NCBI GenBank assembly: GCA_026874595.1
Contig: CM049319.1
Coordinates: 13,169,601-13,233,600, forward strand
Reading direction: 5' to 3'
Length of the DNA stretch: 64,000 bases
Source: Sipunculus nudus
Taxonomy: Eukaryota; Annelida; Sipuncula; Golfingiida; Sipunculidae
Part shown: positions 1-14,600 of the stretch, in pieces
Layout of the letters: the number at the start of each line of letters is the position of its first letter
Position numbering within the stretch: position 1 is the stretch's first letter
Made by a program: the position numbers and the translations under genes
Notes under the pieces: generated by a model
Told to the model about the DNA's origin: nothing
Seen by the model: the letters and a program-made list of their open reading frames with translations, nothing else
Databases searched by the model: none

Positions 1-1
1 C

Positions 2-156
2 GATACCTGTGAATCAGAGGACGAAATCACGGAGCCCTACCGTCGCTTTGCGGCTAGGGTAGCCCGTGATTTCGTCCCTGCAAGTTTACTGAAAATGGCA
101 TCCATGCATCTTGAATATCCGAGGGAACAGGGCTTTTTCAGATGGGACGAACTTCA
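2..156 (+). CDS. Gene 1, first visible exon (partial at left edge)
   Basis: The frame is open from base 2 to a strong GTAAGT donor at 157, and the exon ends in phase 2. It encodes 51 full codons, including FVPASLLKMASMHLEYP. An ATG at 95-97 could be mistaken for the start. However, upstream codons in the same frame are all sense and protein-like (DEITEPYRRFAARVARDF), so this is more likely an internal exon. A 13-bp perfect inverted repeat (20-32 with 64-76) lies inside it. Confidence 0.7.
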
Positions 157-3100
157 GTAAGTACAGCTCTCACAACTTCATAGAACCCCCAACTTTCTCG
201 CGAGCCAGCTCAGCTAGGGGCCGTCTAAAAAGCTCTGAGTGAAATTTAGGTTGTGACAACTAACCTGCTAACCGGTCCATTTATGTTATTAATCCAATAT
301 ACAAAAAAATGACTATTTAATTTTTTCAGTGCCGAGTTTACCTGAATATTTCATTTCATTTATTTTTCATGCATTAATTTTTTGTCAGTTATTTTCTAAG
401 TAATTTTTATAATAACTCTAACTCTATTTTAACATGAAATTTTATATTTAGTTAAATTTATAAGTGAAATGATTCAATAATTTTTAAAGATTATTAAAGG
501 ACTTCATCATTTTCATTGAAGTCTATTGTGATAGAGTATCTATTATGATAGAGTATATATATATATACAACCTTCCATCAACACATTTGAATAAAATCAT
601 TATGATTTGTTATAAAAAAGAAAAGTTCTTCACAAATCAAGTGGTTCACTGTGCTGATGTAAATAGAACTTATACCAAAACTTCAGTCTTGGTAGACATG
701 CATTTATCTGATGTATGTAGTCCAGGGAAATATTAATCTCATGTATATCACAGTGAATGCATGTATTGTAATTATATGAATATATTGTCCCTGAAATGCT
801 TGAATTGACTTAACAGTACCTATAGTAATGGTCATTGTGAAGGGTCACATAAAGGTTATACATGGTCATGATAAAATATGGATGAGAAATTCTTAGAGTA
901 CAGTATTATCCATGACCCTTTGATAAATGGACTATTGATTAATTACTTGTGTAATTGTCATTTTGATTGATTACCTGTATACCTGTGGGCTATATATATT
1001 TACAGCATGCACTGGCTAAGTACTTTGGCCTTCAGGCTTGGAGATATAATAATCAGTGTATGGAATTCTCAGCATATGAATAACTTTGGATTGATTTATT
1101 ACTGAATCAATGTTTTTTATTATTCAGTTAATTACTATGACCTTTCCTGTTGATTTATGACAGTGTCTTTGTTAACCCAGCTTATTATCTCAGGGATTAT
1201 GGTATGCTAGTCCTTTTCTAGGGGATTTATTTCTGCCCCTTCACGTCTGAATTTTTTTGGGTGAAATTCACCCTTCTTCACTTAAAATCACCACTGGGTC
1301 TATAAAACAGTACAAAAATGAATGGGGGAATGTGTTCTAGAAATCCAGATAAATTAGTAATTGGCTGCTTGTTGGTGATAGTTCTCTGATAGTAATTCTA
1401 ATAAAATAATTGAGTCAAAATAACCTAAAAGATACTGCTCATGTAGTCATGCTATTCTTGTTATGTTCACAGGAAGGATAGCATTTTGTGATATCATCCT
1501 CTTATAGTGATGGGCTCATGATCAGTTATAATTGATGATCAGTTGGGTTGATGCAAACGATCTGATGATGGATCTTGCAGCGCCATAATCAATTGCAAAT
1601 TTTTGCACATAACTCAGGCTTTGTGATGAGGAAATGTGTGCATTTTTATACGTTGTGCAAGCAAACTAGAGAAAAGTCTGCATTTACAAAAAAAACTTAA
1701 TTCCTAAGTTACTATATAGGCATGAGGACTATAGTATTATGACATTTTTAGCCTGTATGTAGGCCTGTTTATCAGTTGAGATGATATACTGGACTATATA
1801 TGGTCCAAAAGATCTTCCTTTAAACATCCAATTATTTCCGATTATCGGTTGGTAGAGGTGAACTGATTTTTACTTATGATCTATCATGCAATTACAACCT
1901 AGTCCCAACACTGTCCTATAATAAGATTACTCAATCATAATGAACTGGAAAGTGCTTTCTTATCTAATTATGTCTTGTTTATGTTTCAGGTGTTTATCAA
2001 AGGCACTAGGGGTAAGTATTATCAATTACTATTATAATGTCTTCTGTTTTGAAAAAGTGATGTACAAAAATATATCTATCAAGAGTTTAAGTTTGAATGC
2101 AACATCAAAGTATCATTTGATAATTAATATATACTATAGCTGTGTAAACTATTCTTAATTTTCAAGATGTATTAAAAGGCAATGTATTTTTCAGATGTTC
2201 TGGATTCAAATAAGTGGGTTTATTTAGATTATAGATTTGAAAAAATATGTGCTATTATTCATTCTATCTATTGTTATAAAGTTCCTGCTGCGGTATGCGG
2301 TTGCGGCTAAGCTGATTCCTTTTATACATTAGCGGTTGTGCATAAAATGAATGTTTGTAAATATGGTAAACATAATGTGTACATATGATATATACAATGA
2401 CAATGATGATATATATTGTAAGTCTCCCTGCATTTGAAAAGTGGCAGTGAAAAGTCAAGAAACAAGCTGCTTGGATTAAAACAGATACATGTATCGGGCA
2501 GATCAATGACCAGAGAATGACAGGCAAATGTTTCACATATTTACAATGATTTAAATCAGTGTTTTTAGGCGAAGAACGTTTTTCCTCGTGGCATGCACTG
2601 ATAAACACGTTAATCCTGAGGAAACCTCTATGACTTATCCATTTAAAATTTTTTATCGGACTGGTTGCTTCATGTTCAGACACAAAAATTTTGTTGGATA
2701 ATAGGTCGGATACATACCACAACTGCATAAATGAATTGGTCCTTCATAATATCATATGTTCAACTCTAACCCCAAAGTGACCGTACTGCTCCTGCAACTG
2801 TGTAATACAGTCCAAATAGCCGAAACTGCAAGTACAAGGGCTATGGGTCTCGGAACAGTGTCGTTCACAAGATCAAGTTCGGCTCTCGAATGGCATGGCT
2901 GGGTCTCCGCTGCTGGGATCGGTGGAGAGAATGTGGGTTGCTTCTGGTTTTGTGGCTGTGGATGCTGTTGGTTTCTAAAAAGGTCACCGGCTCGGGATGG
3001 ACGATGGCGGCCTTTGCGGCTCCCTGCTTGGCTTGGCATGGCACTGCGACTGTTGGCTCAGGGAACATGCTTAAGGAGCGCACAGGGCTGAGGTCTTGAC

Positions 3101-5575
3101 CGCAGCAATCTGTAGCTGCTCAATGAGCGTATACCTCTTTTGGCTTGGCTTGGCAACTGTGTAAAAGGAATCGTAGCTCAAGACTTTTTTCCATGGATGC
3201 TATTTGCACTTTGCAGTGATTTTATTTTTAAAACTGCTAAAAGGACTTTAGACCATTAAGTACCCGTAACTGTTACAGTTAGAACAGGACCTCAGGTGTC
3301 CAAGTATCCTAGGAAAAGTCAAGTTATTTACTTATTTTACATCTATGCACTGGTAAATAGACGGATTGGTGAATGGATTGATGGATCATGTATTAGTACA
3401 GAAAAACATCCGTTGTGATTGCTGTTCATTTGAAAAATTCTTTATTCTGAGTCTTATACTGAGAACCAGAATAATGAAAGTTTGTCTGAAAGTATCATCT
3501 AGGTTACTTGTAGCCATGACAACATGACATTCAGGCCTTCTGAAATAAACTGATAGGGCCCATCGTCTCCAGTTCATCTAAAATCGACGTTTGGGGTGAC
3601 AAGCTGTCGCTAACTAGATATAACCAAACAGAAGATATTATGTTATTGAATTCATTATTTTGTATTAATGCGAAGGCTTAACAATTTAAGGAGAATCCAA
3701 GAGAACATCAAATGTTTGTGGAAACCCTTTTTCATTATACAGAGATAGTATCTAATATTATTTATAATAATCTTTTTTTTACTTATAATAATCTTTGATT
3801 TACAGGTAAAATAAAATATGAATTTTTTTTCTAATATGAATCTTTTCACCTTTCAATTTTTAGCTCAGCTGACTATAAGTCATCTGAGCTATAGTCGTGG
3901 TCCTTTGTCCGTCGTCCGGCCGTCTGGCCGTCCGTCCGTTAACAGGGCACGTTTTAAAACTGTTGGACCTACGAATCCAAAATTCTGCATACCATTAGAT
4001 GTCCCCAAAATCTCCTACCTTACCAAAAATTGGGTCATTAGAACTTTGTTCCTTCGAGATATTAAGGAAAAACCTCCGTTTTCCATAAAAAAGCCATCGT
4101 TACACTTCAAGGCTGCCTAATATCAAAACCACTGATCTGTTTTTGATCAGATTTAGTATTCATATTCTTCCATACATTTTCTGTGCACATACCAAAAATT
4201 AGGTCAGTATTGGGTATTATTTTGAAGTTATAGGCCCAAATATAATGCAATTTTTTAAAAATCAGGAAATATATTTGCTCACTTAACATGAGAATTGCTG
4301 AAGCTGGAGACTTTTTTTCAGGAATATAACTTTATTTAATCAAGATTCAATTGTTTACCCAAAATTAGATCTGAATTTTGCAAATTGTTCAAGTTTAAAA
4401 AATCAATACCTTAAATTTTGTCCAAATTTGGCAGTGGCACGTTTTTTCCCTGTAAGTACTGTTGATTTTATTTTCACAGCATATATACATAAGGATTTAT
4501 TCTTTTAAAATCTGAAATTTCAAAGAAATTGTTTGAAAAGAGTAGCTTTTATTCAAGTTTTCATACACCATGTCAAGTGTTGTTTACATCTGGCCCACCT
4601 AGTAGTACAGCCTTCACTTGCATTATGTAACCCACCCCAGGCAGCTTGCCTTGGCCCAGCTTGGCCACTACTAGCAGGCTTCCCCTCTGCCCTGCACTCA
4701 CCCCCCCCCCCCCCCCCCAGCTGGTGCATAAACTAGATGAATGTTATAATTTTCTGTATTTTATTTTATTCTTGGACATGCTACATTTTAGATTTTGTAT
4801 TGTACCACCAGGGTTACAATGATTAAAGTGCACATTTAATTGTGTCCACAAAGTGATGTATTGCAATAAAATAAATGAAATCAATCTCTTCTCTGTCTCC
4901 AAAGAAACTATCAAAATCATACATAAGCTTAACACTAACAACTCATAATACAGCTTATATTTATTTCCACACAAAACCAGCATGTGCCTCATTTCAAAAT
5001 CATATTTTTTTATCTTATATAACAGCTGAGAGCCGTGACCCATAGGTCCCTTGTTTTAAAATGCTGATGAGGATAAAGTATTTATGACTATTCATCCAAG
5101 TAGAAAAGGCACTTTTCCAGGAAGGTTTTATTTTTGTGATATTTTTTTCATTTGTGAATATTGTGAATTAGAAACATTCTCTTACAAAAAGCCCAACCAC
5201 AGTCCACATATTTGATTTATTCACCTTACTTGTAACAGACTTTCAAAGCCCATATATGCTCAGGTTGAACCGTTGAAGGGACTAATGGTATCTACACCCG
5301 ATAGTTTATCTCTATTCCAAAGTGTTCTAGATAATCAGCACTCCACTCTATTTGAACTGTGGCACATATAGGTATGAAGCATGTTGATAAACAAAGATAA
5401 AATGTATGCAGTGTACAGGAATGTTTGTAAATTTGATTACATTATATATTTGCTGCCATCTGGTACATTCAAATTAATTTGTAAACAGGGTGTTAAAACC
5501 TACATTACATGTAGACAGAAGATCCATGTATTCCCTGTATTGATTGACAGGTAAAGTGTTCACATTTGACTGAGG

Positions 5576-5618
<43 letters not shown>

Positions 5619-8600
5619 CATACATACATTTTGTGTTTATATGGTTGTTTCTTTGATGCTTTTGGTACAGAGTTGTTTCGTTATTGTATCCCCAGACAAA
5701 GTCGGGGGATAATATGTTTTCATACCAGTCCTGCCACTGCCGCCACCACCGCCGCAAATAAATCTTGTTGGCGCAATAACTCCAAAAATATTTCACGGAT
5801 CTTTACCAAACTTGGTATATGTATAGATATGGGTTAAAGGATGACACCTATTTAAAATGAGGTCATGACCTTTACTAGGAGAGTGTCCTTGACCTTGAAT
5901 AAGTCCAAATTAGGGGAAAATCACACAAATTCTTGAATATCTCAAGAAATCTTGCATGGATTGATCCCAAAATCAAGTTGATCGAAGATCATGGATAGGG
6001 TTGTCATGTTCTAGAAACTGGTGGTGCCACTTATTATTCTTTACTTGTTATTGTGCCTTTTAATACCCCCGAAATTGCCACTTGACAGTACTTTTATAAT
6101 ATGCATATACATAGATATGGTTTATGGGATGATGTTTATTTAAACTGGGGTCATGACCTTTCGTATGAGAGTGGCCTTGACCTTGAATATTCCCATATTT
6201 TGTGAAATTCACACAAAATCTTTAATATCTCAGTAAGGGATACATGGATTGATCCAAAAATCAAATTGACCGAAGATCTCTGATAGCTTTGTCTTTTGCA
6301 GAAGACATGTGGCACCACCTTGTGTCTTTTACTTGTTAAAATGATGTTAACCCAATAACTTTGTTAGAATTTGAGGTATAGTCACCAAACCCACAGGTTT
6401 GATGCATCTTATCAACGGCTAGCTCAAGTTCAAACATGGATGACCTTGGTGCAATTTTTTCAAGGTCACAGCAGTGATTATTCTAATACAGGTGGCGCCA
6501 CCTTGTGTCGTTTTCTTGCTTTTGTGCCTGTTAAAACCCCACCATTGCCACTTGACAGCACTGTTAGCATGATAAATTGAAAACTAAAGGACAGATTTCT
6601 TTCATATCATGCATATATATATTTCAAAGTTAAAAAGACAAAATTTTAAAAAATTTTCATTTAAAATTTTTTTTTTTAATCTTGGATTTTTTTCATTCTT
6701 TTGCAGAATACAGGTGTCACCACCTTGTGTCGTTTTCTTGCTTTTGCGCCTGTAAAACCCCACCATTGTCACTTGACAGCACTGTTAGCATGATAAATTG
6801 AAAAATAAAGGACAGATTTCTTTCAGATCATACATACCGGTATATATATTTTTAAGTTAAAACAATTTTTTTTAATTTAATTAAAATTTTTTTTAATCTT
6901 GGATTTTTTTTTCTCTTCTGCAGAATACAGGTGGTGCACTTTGTGTTGTTTTCTTGCTTTTGCACCTGTTAAGACCCCACCATTGCCACTATACAGCACT
7001 GTTAGCATGATAAATTGAAAACTAAAAGACAGATTTCTTTCATATCATGCATATATATATATTTTTAAGTTAAAAAGAAAAATTAAATTTTAATTAAAAA
7101 TTTTTTTTAATCTTGGATTTTTTTTCTCTTCTGCAAAATACAGGTGGTGCCACCTTGTGTCGTTTTCTTGCTTTCGCACCTTGTAATACCCCACCATTGC
7201 CACTTGACAGCACTGTGAGCATGATTAAACTAATGGACAGATTTCTTTCATGTCATGTATATAGATACAGGTTACAGAAAGAGATATATTTCAGTTTGGA
7301 TCATGACCTCTCCTATGAGAGTGACCTTTACCTTAAATATGCCCATACTTATAAGAAACCATGGTGGCTTGCCAAGTGTCAGTCTCTGCATCTGAATTCA
7401 AGAAGGACTCATGGTACACATGTATTTGTAATGTTTATATATCTTTAAAACTTAGCATCAGATAATCTTTGCATAATATAACAGAATTTCATTAATTTTG
7501 TGAATCTATTCAATAATACCAAAGATCTTGTGCAGTTCTCATTTAAAAAAAAATTGGCATTGACAATGGGCTAAACCTAAAGAGGTCTTTTTTATGGTCT
7601 GATTGTTTTTGAACAGAATATTTAATTTTCCCTTCATTCTGTCTTATATACCTTAAAAGCATCATAAACATATATACCTTAAAAGCATCATAAACATCTA
7701 CCTGTCACCTGTCCAAAAAAATAGTGGTTCAATGGTATGCACCTGAAATTCACAATTATTAATGTTGTAGGCCAGTTGCTTTTACACACTATTTCCCCTA
7801 TTGCTTTTTTTCAATTAAAAGATAATTATCAGCAATTATTATCCATTAAAGTTTGTCACTTCAGACACAGGGTGATCCACATTCACATTGCAGAATCGAT
7901 GATCTAGGTGGAAATAACTTAATCTAATAAATTCTCACAAAAACTAACATTTGATATATCCAGTACAGATGTGTTTGAGGAATGAATCCCATCATCTTAT
8001 TTTTGCTTAATCACTCCATCAATTAACAATGAGGTATTAGCAAAACGTATCAGGTAATCATATCATAATATATAATTTATCATTTTCTGATTAGTACTTT
8101 TTTTATATCACTAGTCACAGTTCATACAGCATAAATGAATGTATAGATGTGTACCATGTACTATTTATCATACCAAAAAGCAAAATCTGTCACAGTATTT
8201 GTTTTGTATGATCACACCCACTCTAGGTAAGGTCCAAGGGCTATACTGATATGAAAGCCTGCTATACATCCCCTATATAAAGACAAGTGCAGGGCTTTAT
8301 CAAGAAGTATGTACTTTAGCTCTGTGGTGACTCTGTTTACAGTATCATCTGTCATAACAGGTCTACTCGACAGGCACTTGGCTACCCAAACCTGTGATAT
8401 AGGAGGGCATCGGATATAGTCTATATTACAAGCTAGCCTGCCCCCTGGAACCCACCCCCATTATGTGGTTAAGTACTGATCAGCTCCGTAATGGTCTTAC
8501 AATTTTCCAAATCGTGACAATACACAATGCCAGCCACTCATTACCAGCCCAGCAGTGGATAAGGTCTACCTGGGGACTGTTTTTTGCACAGGTTTTATTT

Positions 8601-11600
8601 AACGCTCTTTGGGCTAATAATCTCCTGCTGTGTGTATGCATTTGATCAGCGTGCCTACCTGAGGGTATTTGTTTTGTCTGTGACCACAGGCGAGGAGTGT
8701 TACCATGACTGTTGAAGAGACTTGTATACCTGATGCCTTAGCCAAACATAAGTTTATTGTATATACCTGTACCTTGAGTAAACTTCATAACTTTACTTGA
8801 GGGACCATTTAAAAACAGCAATGGCATGAAAATAAAGTGTGTCCCTGAAAAGGAAAGAAATAAATTCAGAGTGTAGGTGACCTTCAAAATCTGTCATAAT
8901 TGGCATTTCTTTCATATCTCATTATGACTATATAGTAATGTTTATATAGTAGATATATTTGAACTGTATTTCCATGTTATAGGTTAACAAGTTTCTTTGT
9001 AAGGCCAAAATAAGTTAATTATATTTTTCTAAGGTACCACCCCCATAAACTTACTGCAGATAACATTGTGCATGGCTCATACGTATTGAATGCTCTTAAT
9101 AATCATGTTCAAAATTACTCAGTTCTATTAATATCAAGCCCTCGGTCAGTTTTTTCTGTGTCATAAACAAGAAAAAAAACACATCCTACTTGACAATAAC
9201 AGGACAAAATCAAGTTTTGACTTTCTGGTATAAGGCGGCGGTATTTAATTTTCACTAGAATATATGTTTTGTTGTCATTTTGGTAGTTTTTGCTCTGACT
9301 GTAAGTTTAATTTAATTTGATTGGGAATTTTATACAACTTTTTATATACATAGATTAATTGCATGAAAAAGTTAAATTATTTTTTAATGACCAGTCAGTT
9401 GAACATGCACTTACTTGAAAGACTTTTTCCAATGAGAATTATCAGTATCCTTCAATTCTGAATATTCAACTTTGAATAAGAATTTTATCATCCTTTCTTC
9501 GATTTGTTTTTCAGTTTTTGTTTTTGGTTTATAAATGGGTAAGTCCATGGCTTTGTGATGGCAATGTCAGTGGCATGTGAATAATTTTAACCATATGATA
9601 GGAAAGATCAGTAAATATAAACCTCTGGATTTCATGTTTTTTATATGAAGTTTTGTGTAATTCAGAAGTCATAATTAATCTTTCATTTAAATATTTGGAC
9701 AATCCTCTTCTCTCAGGCTCTCACAAAATTTCACTTTTCACCTTTGAGGAGCTGTCAGGGATCAAACCTTGCACCTTCAGCTCTGAAGGTACAATGCCTT
9801 TAAGGTACTTAGTCACTTTGTAGGATTTTTCCGACAGATAATATAAAACAACATAGAAATTTAAGTTTAAATCGCCAAATGGCTAAAAGGTCTGTCCAAA
9901 ACATATGCTGCCAGTATAGAAGTTAAACGTGACAAACAAGGAATTAGAACAATTGTGGCAGCTACTGAACTTCACTTTATGTCAGTTACCTTTAGCCCCC
10001 TTAAAAGTACATAAAAATGACTTAACCAAGTGCTGACCAAACTTTGACTACTGGGCCCACCACGTCTGGATCATTCGGGCATGAGAAAAGAAGTGGCAAT
10101 TTTGCACCCTGCTGTAGGCCAGCCTGCTTTACAATAGGGGTGGCCTATCAATGGGTCAGTCCAAATATAGATAAGAAGGGTGGTAGGTAGGCCTGATGTC
10201 TTACAACTTGCCACAATGTGTATTATCTTTGGCTCTCAGCTCATTTTTGGTTCAATACCAAAGTTTTTCTTCATGTCTTTTTTTTCACCTGTTTTTTTAT
10301 ATATTATTCTGGGCTGTGTTTATCACCCTTACGAAATGACAAGCAAGATTTATGCCAGAAATTATGAAGGAAATTATGCCAGATCTTGCTTAAATTTTAT
10401 GCAAGATTTATGTCAGAAATAGAGGCAAATTATTTAAATGAGCTAAGCAAGATCTTGCTTAATAAAATCTTGCTTAAATATTAAGCAAGAAAAGGTCATT
10501 ACAATAAATAAGCATGTCTGTTTACTGTATCATTACTGCATGGCCAGAAGTGCAAAACTGGGCATGCACAGAAATGTACAATCTAGGAGGGAAGATGTAC
10601 TTGTCATGAATCACTAAAATAAAGTAACCTTTTAATGTTGGTAGTATTCTTGATTCGTGATAGTAGTGCAGGATTTTTTCTTTTAGACCACTGATGGTGC
10701 CCTGTGCAAGTTTATTTCTGTTGTGTATAGGCTTAAGGATATAGTTCAGAACTAAATCTTGGCAGATACTGTATTATTTCCTGGATGGAACATTGTATTT
10801 CATGTATACCTAGAAAGCCTAGTAAAAGAATTGGTATTGAGCTGAAATGAATTATGTTTATTTTATTTAGTTTCCTGGAGATTTGTTTGAGAGGCATTTC
10901 CCTCAAGATATTCAAGAAAAATATGCAGATGGCTTCAAACTTGAGGTAAATTTTCACTTTAATTTTGTATTGTGTTATTATATGTATTCATTTATGTATA
11001 TGTATATATATATGGTAGGTGAAGTTTAAGTGGGCATTTTTTAAATCATTTATTAGCATAAAATTGAAAAAAAGTGTTGAAAAAAAGTGTAGAATAAAGA
11101 ATCATTGGACTTAACTTTGTAGAATAAGAAAAAGCTCTTAATTTATTTAGTTTTCTGTTTAATATACTTAGTTCGACTCAAGTCCACTTTTTCAGAGACT
11201 AAGACATGGACTCAAGGGTCCTGGACCAGAACTTAATCTTTTAGGTCAGGTCTCACAGGACTCAAGAAAATTGAGGCAGTGGGTGTCTTGAGTCCCGTTG
11301 AAAAAAAACTGTCATGTTATAATGTCAAATTTCCATTTTAAAGTGTTTTCATTAAAGACAGTTTAATTGGACTCTGACTTGGACTTGAGTTCTGAAAGAC
11401 CTGAATTCTTGGACTAAAGTGTCTTGGACTTGCACTCGGACTTGGATGGTGTGGACTTGACTACAATACATCTTGAAAGTTGGATCAGTCAAATAAGACT
11501 GCACTTCATAAAGAATCATGTGCATGAACATGCATTTATAATTACCGGTATAATATTTTCATAATAAATTAATCTCTTTCTTGTTTTCTTGAATATTTGT

Positions 11601-14600
11601 GTATATGCAACTCCCTGGTGTCTGTTTCAGGAACTTGAAGAGTTGATAAACATTTACAGATACCTTCACCTTCCATTGGATCGCTCCTTTAATAACCACA
11701 CAGATGACTGGAACATTAACGTGCTGCATAAGGCACTGATCATCGTCACCTACAGGTGTCTCAGGTGAGTGGAAAACACTTGAAATCAGGGAATAAAAGT
11801 TTAATGAGCTTAAGGCCCGCTGTGTGTATTTTGCAGGTACAGGCCTCATATTGACCTCTGCAGTTGGAGGAGGTTATGTTTCCACACATGTTTGTCTTTT
11901 TCCTGTTTACTCAATATTTTCCGAAGTTCTGCATTAAATTCATTAAAATATCATAGAAGTGTAATTTATTTGCTACAGAACAATTTCTAAAATTTGGGTT
12001 TGGTTAAAATTAATTGTTGATCTGATGGGTAGGAAATAGCCTTGCTGTGTTGTTAAGGCATTAGGTTTTGTAGCAGAATATCATTGGTTTAAATCCTGCG
12101 GGTGCCTCAGAAGCAAAATTTTGAAATCTCAACAGAACCTCAGGTGCAGTGTCTTAGTGATAGGTTGTGACATCTTGGTCATTCATAGCCCTAGCTGTTC
12201 ACACAAAACCTTAAATCCAGAAGGCTTCATAATATCAAATCTCTCTTATCATACATTAACATACATCCTCATTCAGTAGACAGTGCCACCAGTAAGCCAT
12301 GGACCTGTCTTTAAAAAAGGTGGGATATGGACACAGATGGATCCAAATTTAGTCGCGTGTTTTGTTGTATGCTGTCTATGATGGGACATATTATGGTATA
12401 CCAATTGATTACCCACTGTCTCTGTCTGTCAGTCTGTGTGTCTGCCTGTCCGTTAACTTTTAGTGTCGCCATGATAACTTACCAGGGCTTCGATGGATTT
12501 TCAGGAAAATGATGAAACTCACCATATCTACTTACCAATTGATTATCTCGCCTGAGTTCGATTACAGGCAAAATCCACACATGTAATGAGATAAGAGGTC
12601 ATGAGGCTGCTTTGTGGTGTTGCCGCAAAACCTGCAATAAATTCTTGGCAAAAATCATGCATGTTTAATGAGGTCAGAGGTCGCAAGTTATAAGACAGGC
12701 ATATAATTTACGTTTGCAGTGCTCTTGTTTGTGTTTATGTTCATCCAAACAATATCTCCAGTTGATTATAATGTTGGATGGATTTGGATGCTGACATTAA
12801 TTGGTAGGGGTATATTTAATCTTCTGTGAGTTATTTATAATATAAATAGAGTCCACTTTTAAGTTGACTGGATTAAACTTACCTTTTATTAGGTGACCAT
12901 TGGCACCAAATCTAATATGTACTTTTTAAATATTATGATGTTGCACTGGCCACTGTGCTATTTAACATGTGTCAAAATATTCTGGGAGTAATCAGTTCAC
13001 ATGGAATAATACAAATATGAATTGAGTAATTGATAAGGAAATTTGACTGGTGTGTGAGTAATTGTATGACATTTTGGTGTAACCTGTTTGGAAACTTTAT
13101 TTTCAATTTTTCAGTTACTTTACTTCACAGCAGCTAAATATGAACTGTTATTCACTGTGATTTTTACTTGTGCTTCCTGCTATCCGAGATGATTGATAGC
13201 CAATATACCTGTATTATCTGAGCACTATAAGAGGTATCAGCTGATATGGAGTACGCGTTCCTCACAATAGTCAAGTGGTCTTTCAGGGCTTACTGGTTTC
13301 TTCCATTAACGTGCCAGGCACTGTCATTAATATGATGTAATAGAAAAGATCTTTATCAAGTCTTTGTCAGCCTGGGTATTATTTGATTATTGAATATTCC
13401 TAATGCTAAGGTGTAGTGTAGTTTGTTAACATATTGCTTTCTGTAAGTGCACACCCTAAACAGGGTCCCCGTAGGTTTAATAACCCTTGACAATTTCTTT
13501 TTTTCTTTGTAATGCTTTATTTATGTAATTTTTAAAAATTTTCTTGAAAAGGGGTGTATCAACATATGCTTTATTATTTTATGTTTTATCACAGCAGCTT
13601 TATCTAAAGTACCCCAGATTTGACCTAATTTGGAATTTCAACAGCTCTAGACTTCTTTAAACACATTAATTATACCTTTGCTAGGAGGTTTTAGGTTTTT
13701 ATCACTGTCAAATTTTCTGTTCTCAACTGCTCTCTGTAGTTTAAATGATTGTAGTTTCACTGAGAGTTGTGACCTTTAAAACCTGTCACCTCCACTTAAA
13801 CTATCATTAACCTTCCTTTGTAAAGTCATCACTTTTTGGAGCATTATATGCCATTAAGAAATGACATTAAAAATAGCACGGACCACTTGATTTGTACCAA
13901 TTAGGCCAAAAAAAATTAAAGGTATGGTTCTCAGGCACCGCCCGCATCAATTTTAAACCCCCGCATCAAAAATTTTTATTTTGATTTTCAATAAAAACTT
14001 TACAATTTTGAGCTGCTGCCGCTCCGAAATTTCTTTCAAGAAGATAAAACCATACAAATTTTGTAGTGCTTTTACTTATTTAGCAAAAAAAAACTGTTAT
14101 TTTCATGCTTTTTCCTTATCATTTGACATTTTTATCGAAACATACAAAAAAATATAAAATAAAAAAAGCGCCCGCCCGCATTGATTTCTGAAAAAAAGTG
14201 CCTGAGAACCATACCTTTTTTTTAATTTGGCCTTAACTACCAAGGATGTCATCTCGAGTTTGTTGAAAAATTTGCAGCTTGATATGTCAGGTTCAGTGCA
14301 GGTATTCAGGTTTGTTTATAGCTCAGGTCAGCAGTCTGTATTAACACAAACCCATGTTCTCTGTGTAACACAAATCCTGCGGCATGTCTAGAGATGTGTT
14401 CGTTAAAGGGGATCAATATTCATTATATCCTGATTATTTAAGTACCATTGCAGTCAATACTTCTTGTTTGCTCATGCATGTTCCCCATAGTGTGATCAGG
14501 GGTGGAAATTAAACATTGATTAATGATATACAGGGTTTGATAACTTGCAAGCTAGGGTCCTACTGACTTGTGTATTACCAATATTTTCCTGTGTAAATAA

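Noticed and set aside
2752-3099. Overlapping open frames of 69-111 codons on both strands
   Set aside because: They overlap on opposite strands in a locally GC-richer patch of an intron. They show no splice linkage and no recognisable motif; extra GC lowers stop frequency.
3818-4120. 100-codon open frame with VVRPSGRPSVNRARF
   Set aside because: It lies inside dispersed repeat family 1; the peptide comes from the CCGTCCGT-type repeat.
7113-7448. 111-codon open frame
   Set aside because: It spans the tandem 215-bp units and repeats peptide from earlier units (GGATLCRFLAF), so it is repeat-derived.
9735-12125. True tRNA genes
   Set aside because: A- and B-box-like sequences are present, but no full cloverleaf with matching acceptor stems; SINE remnants fit better.
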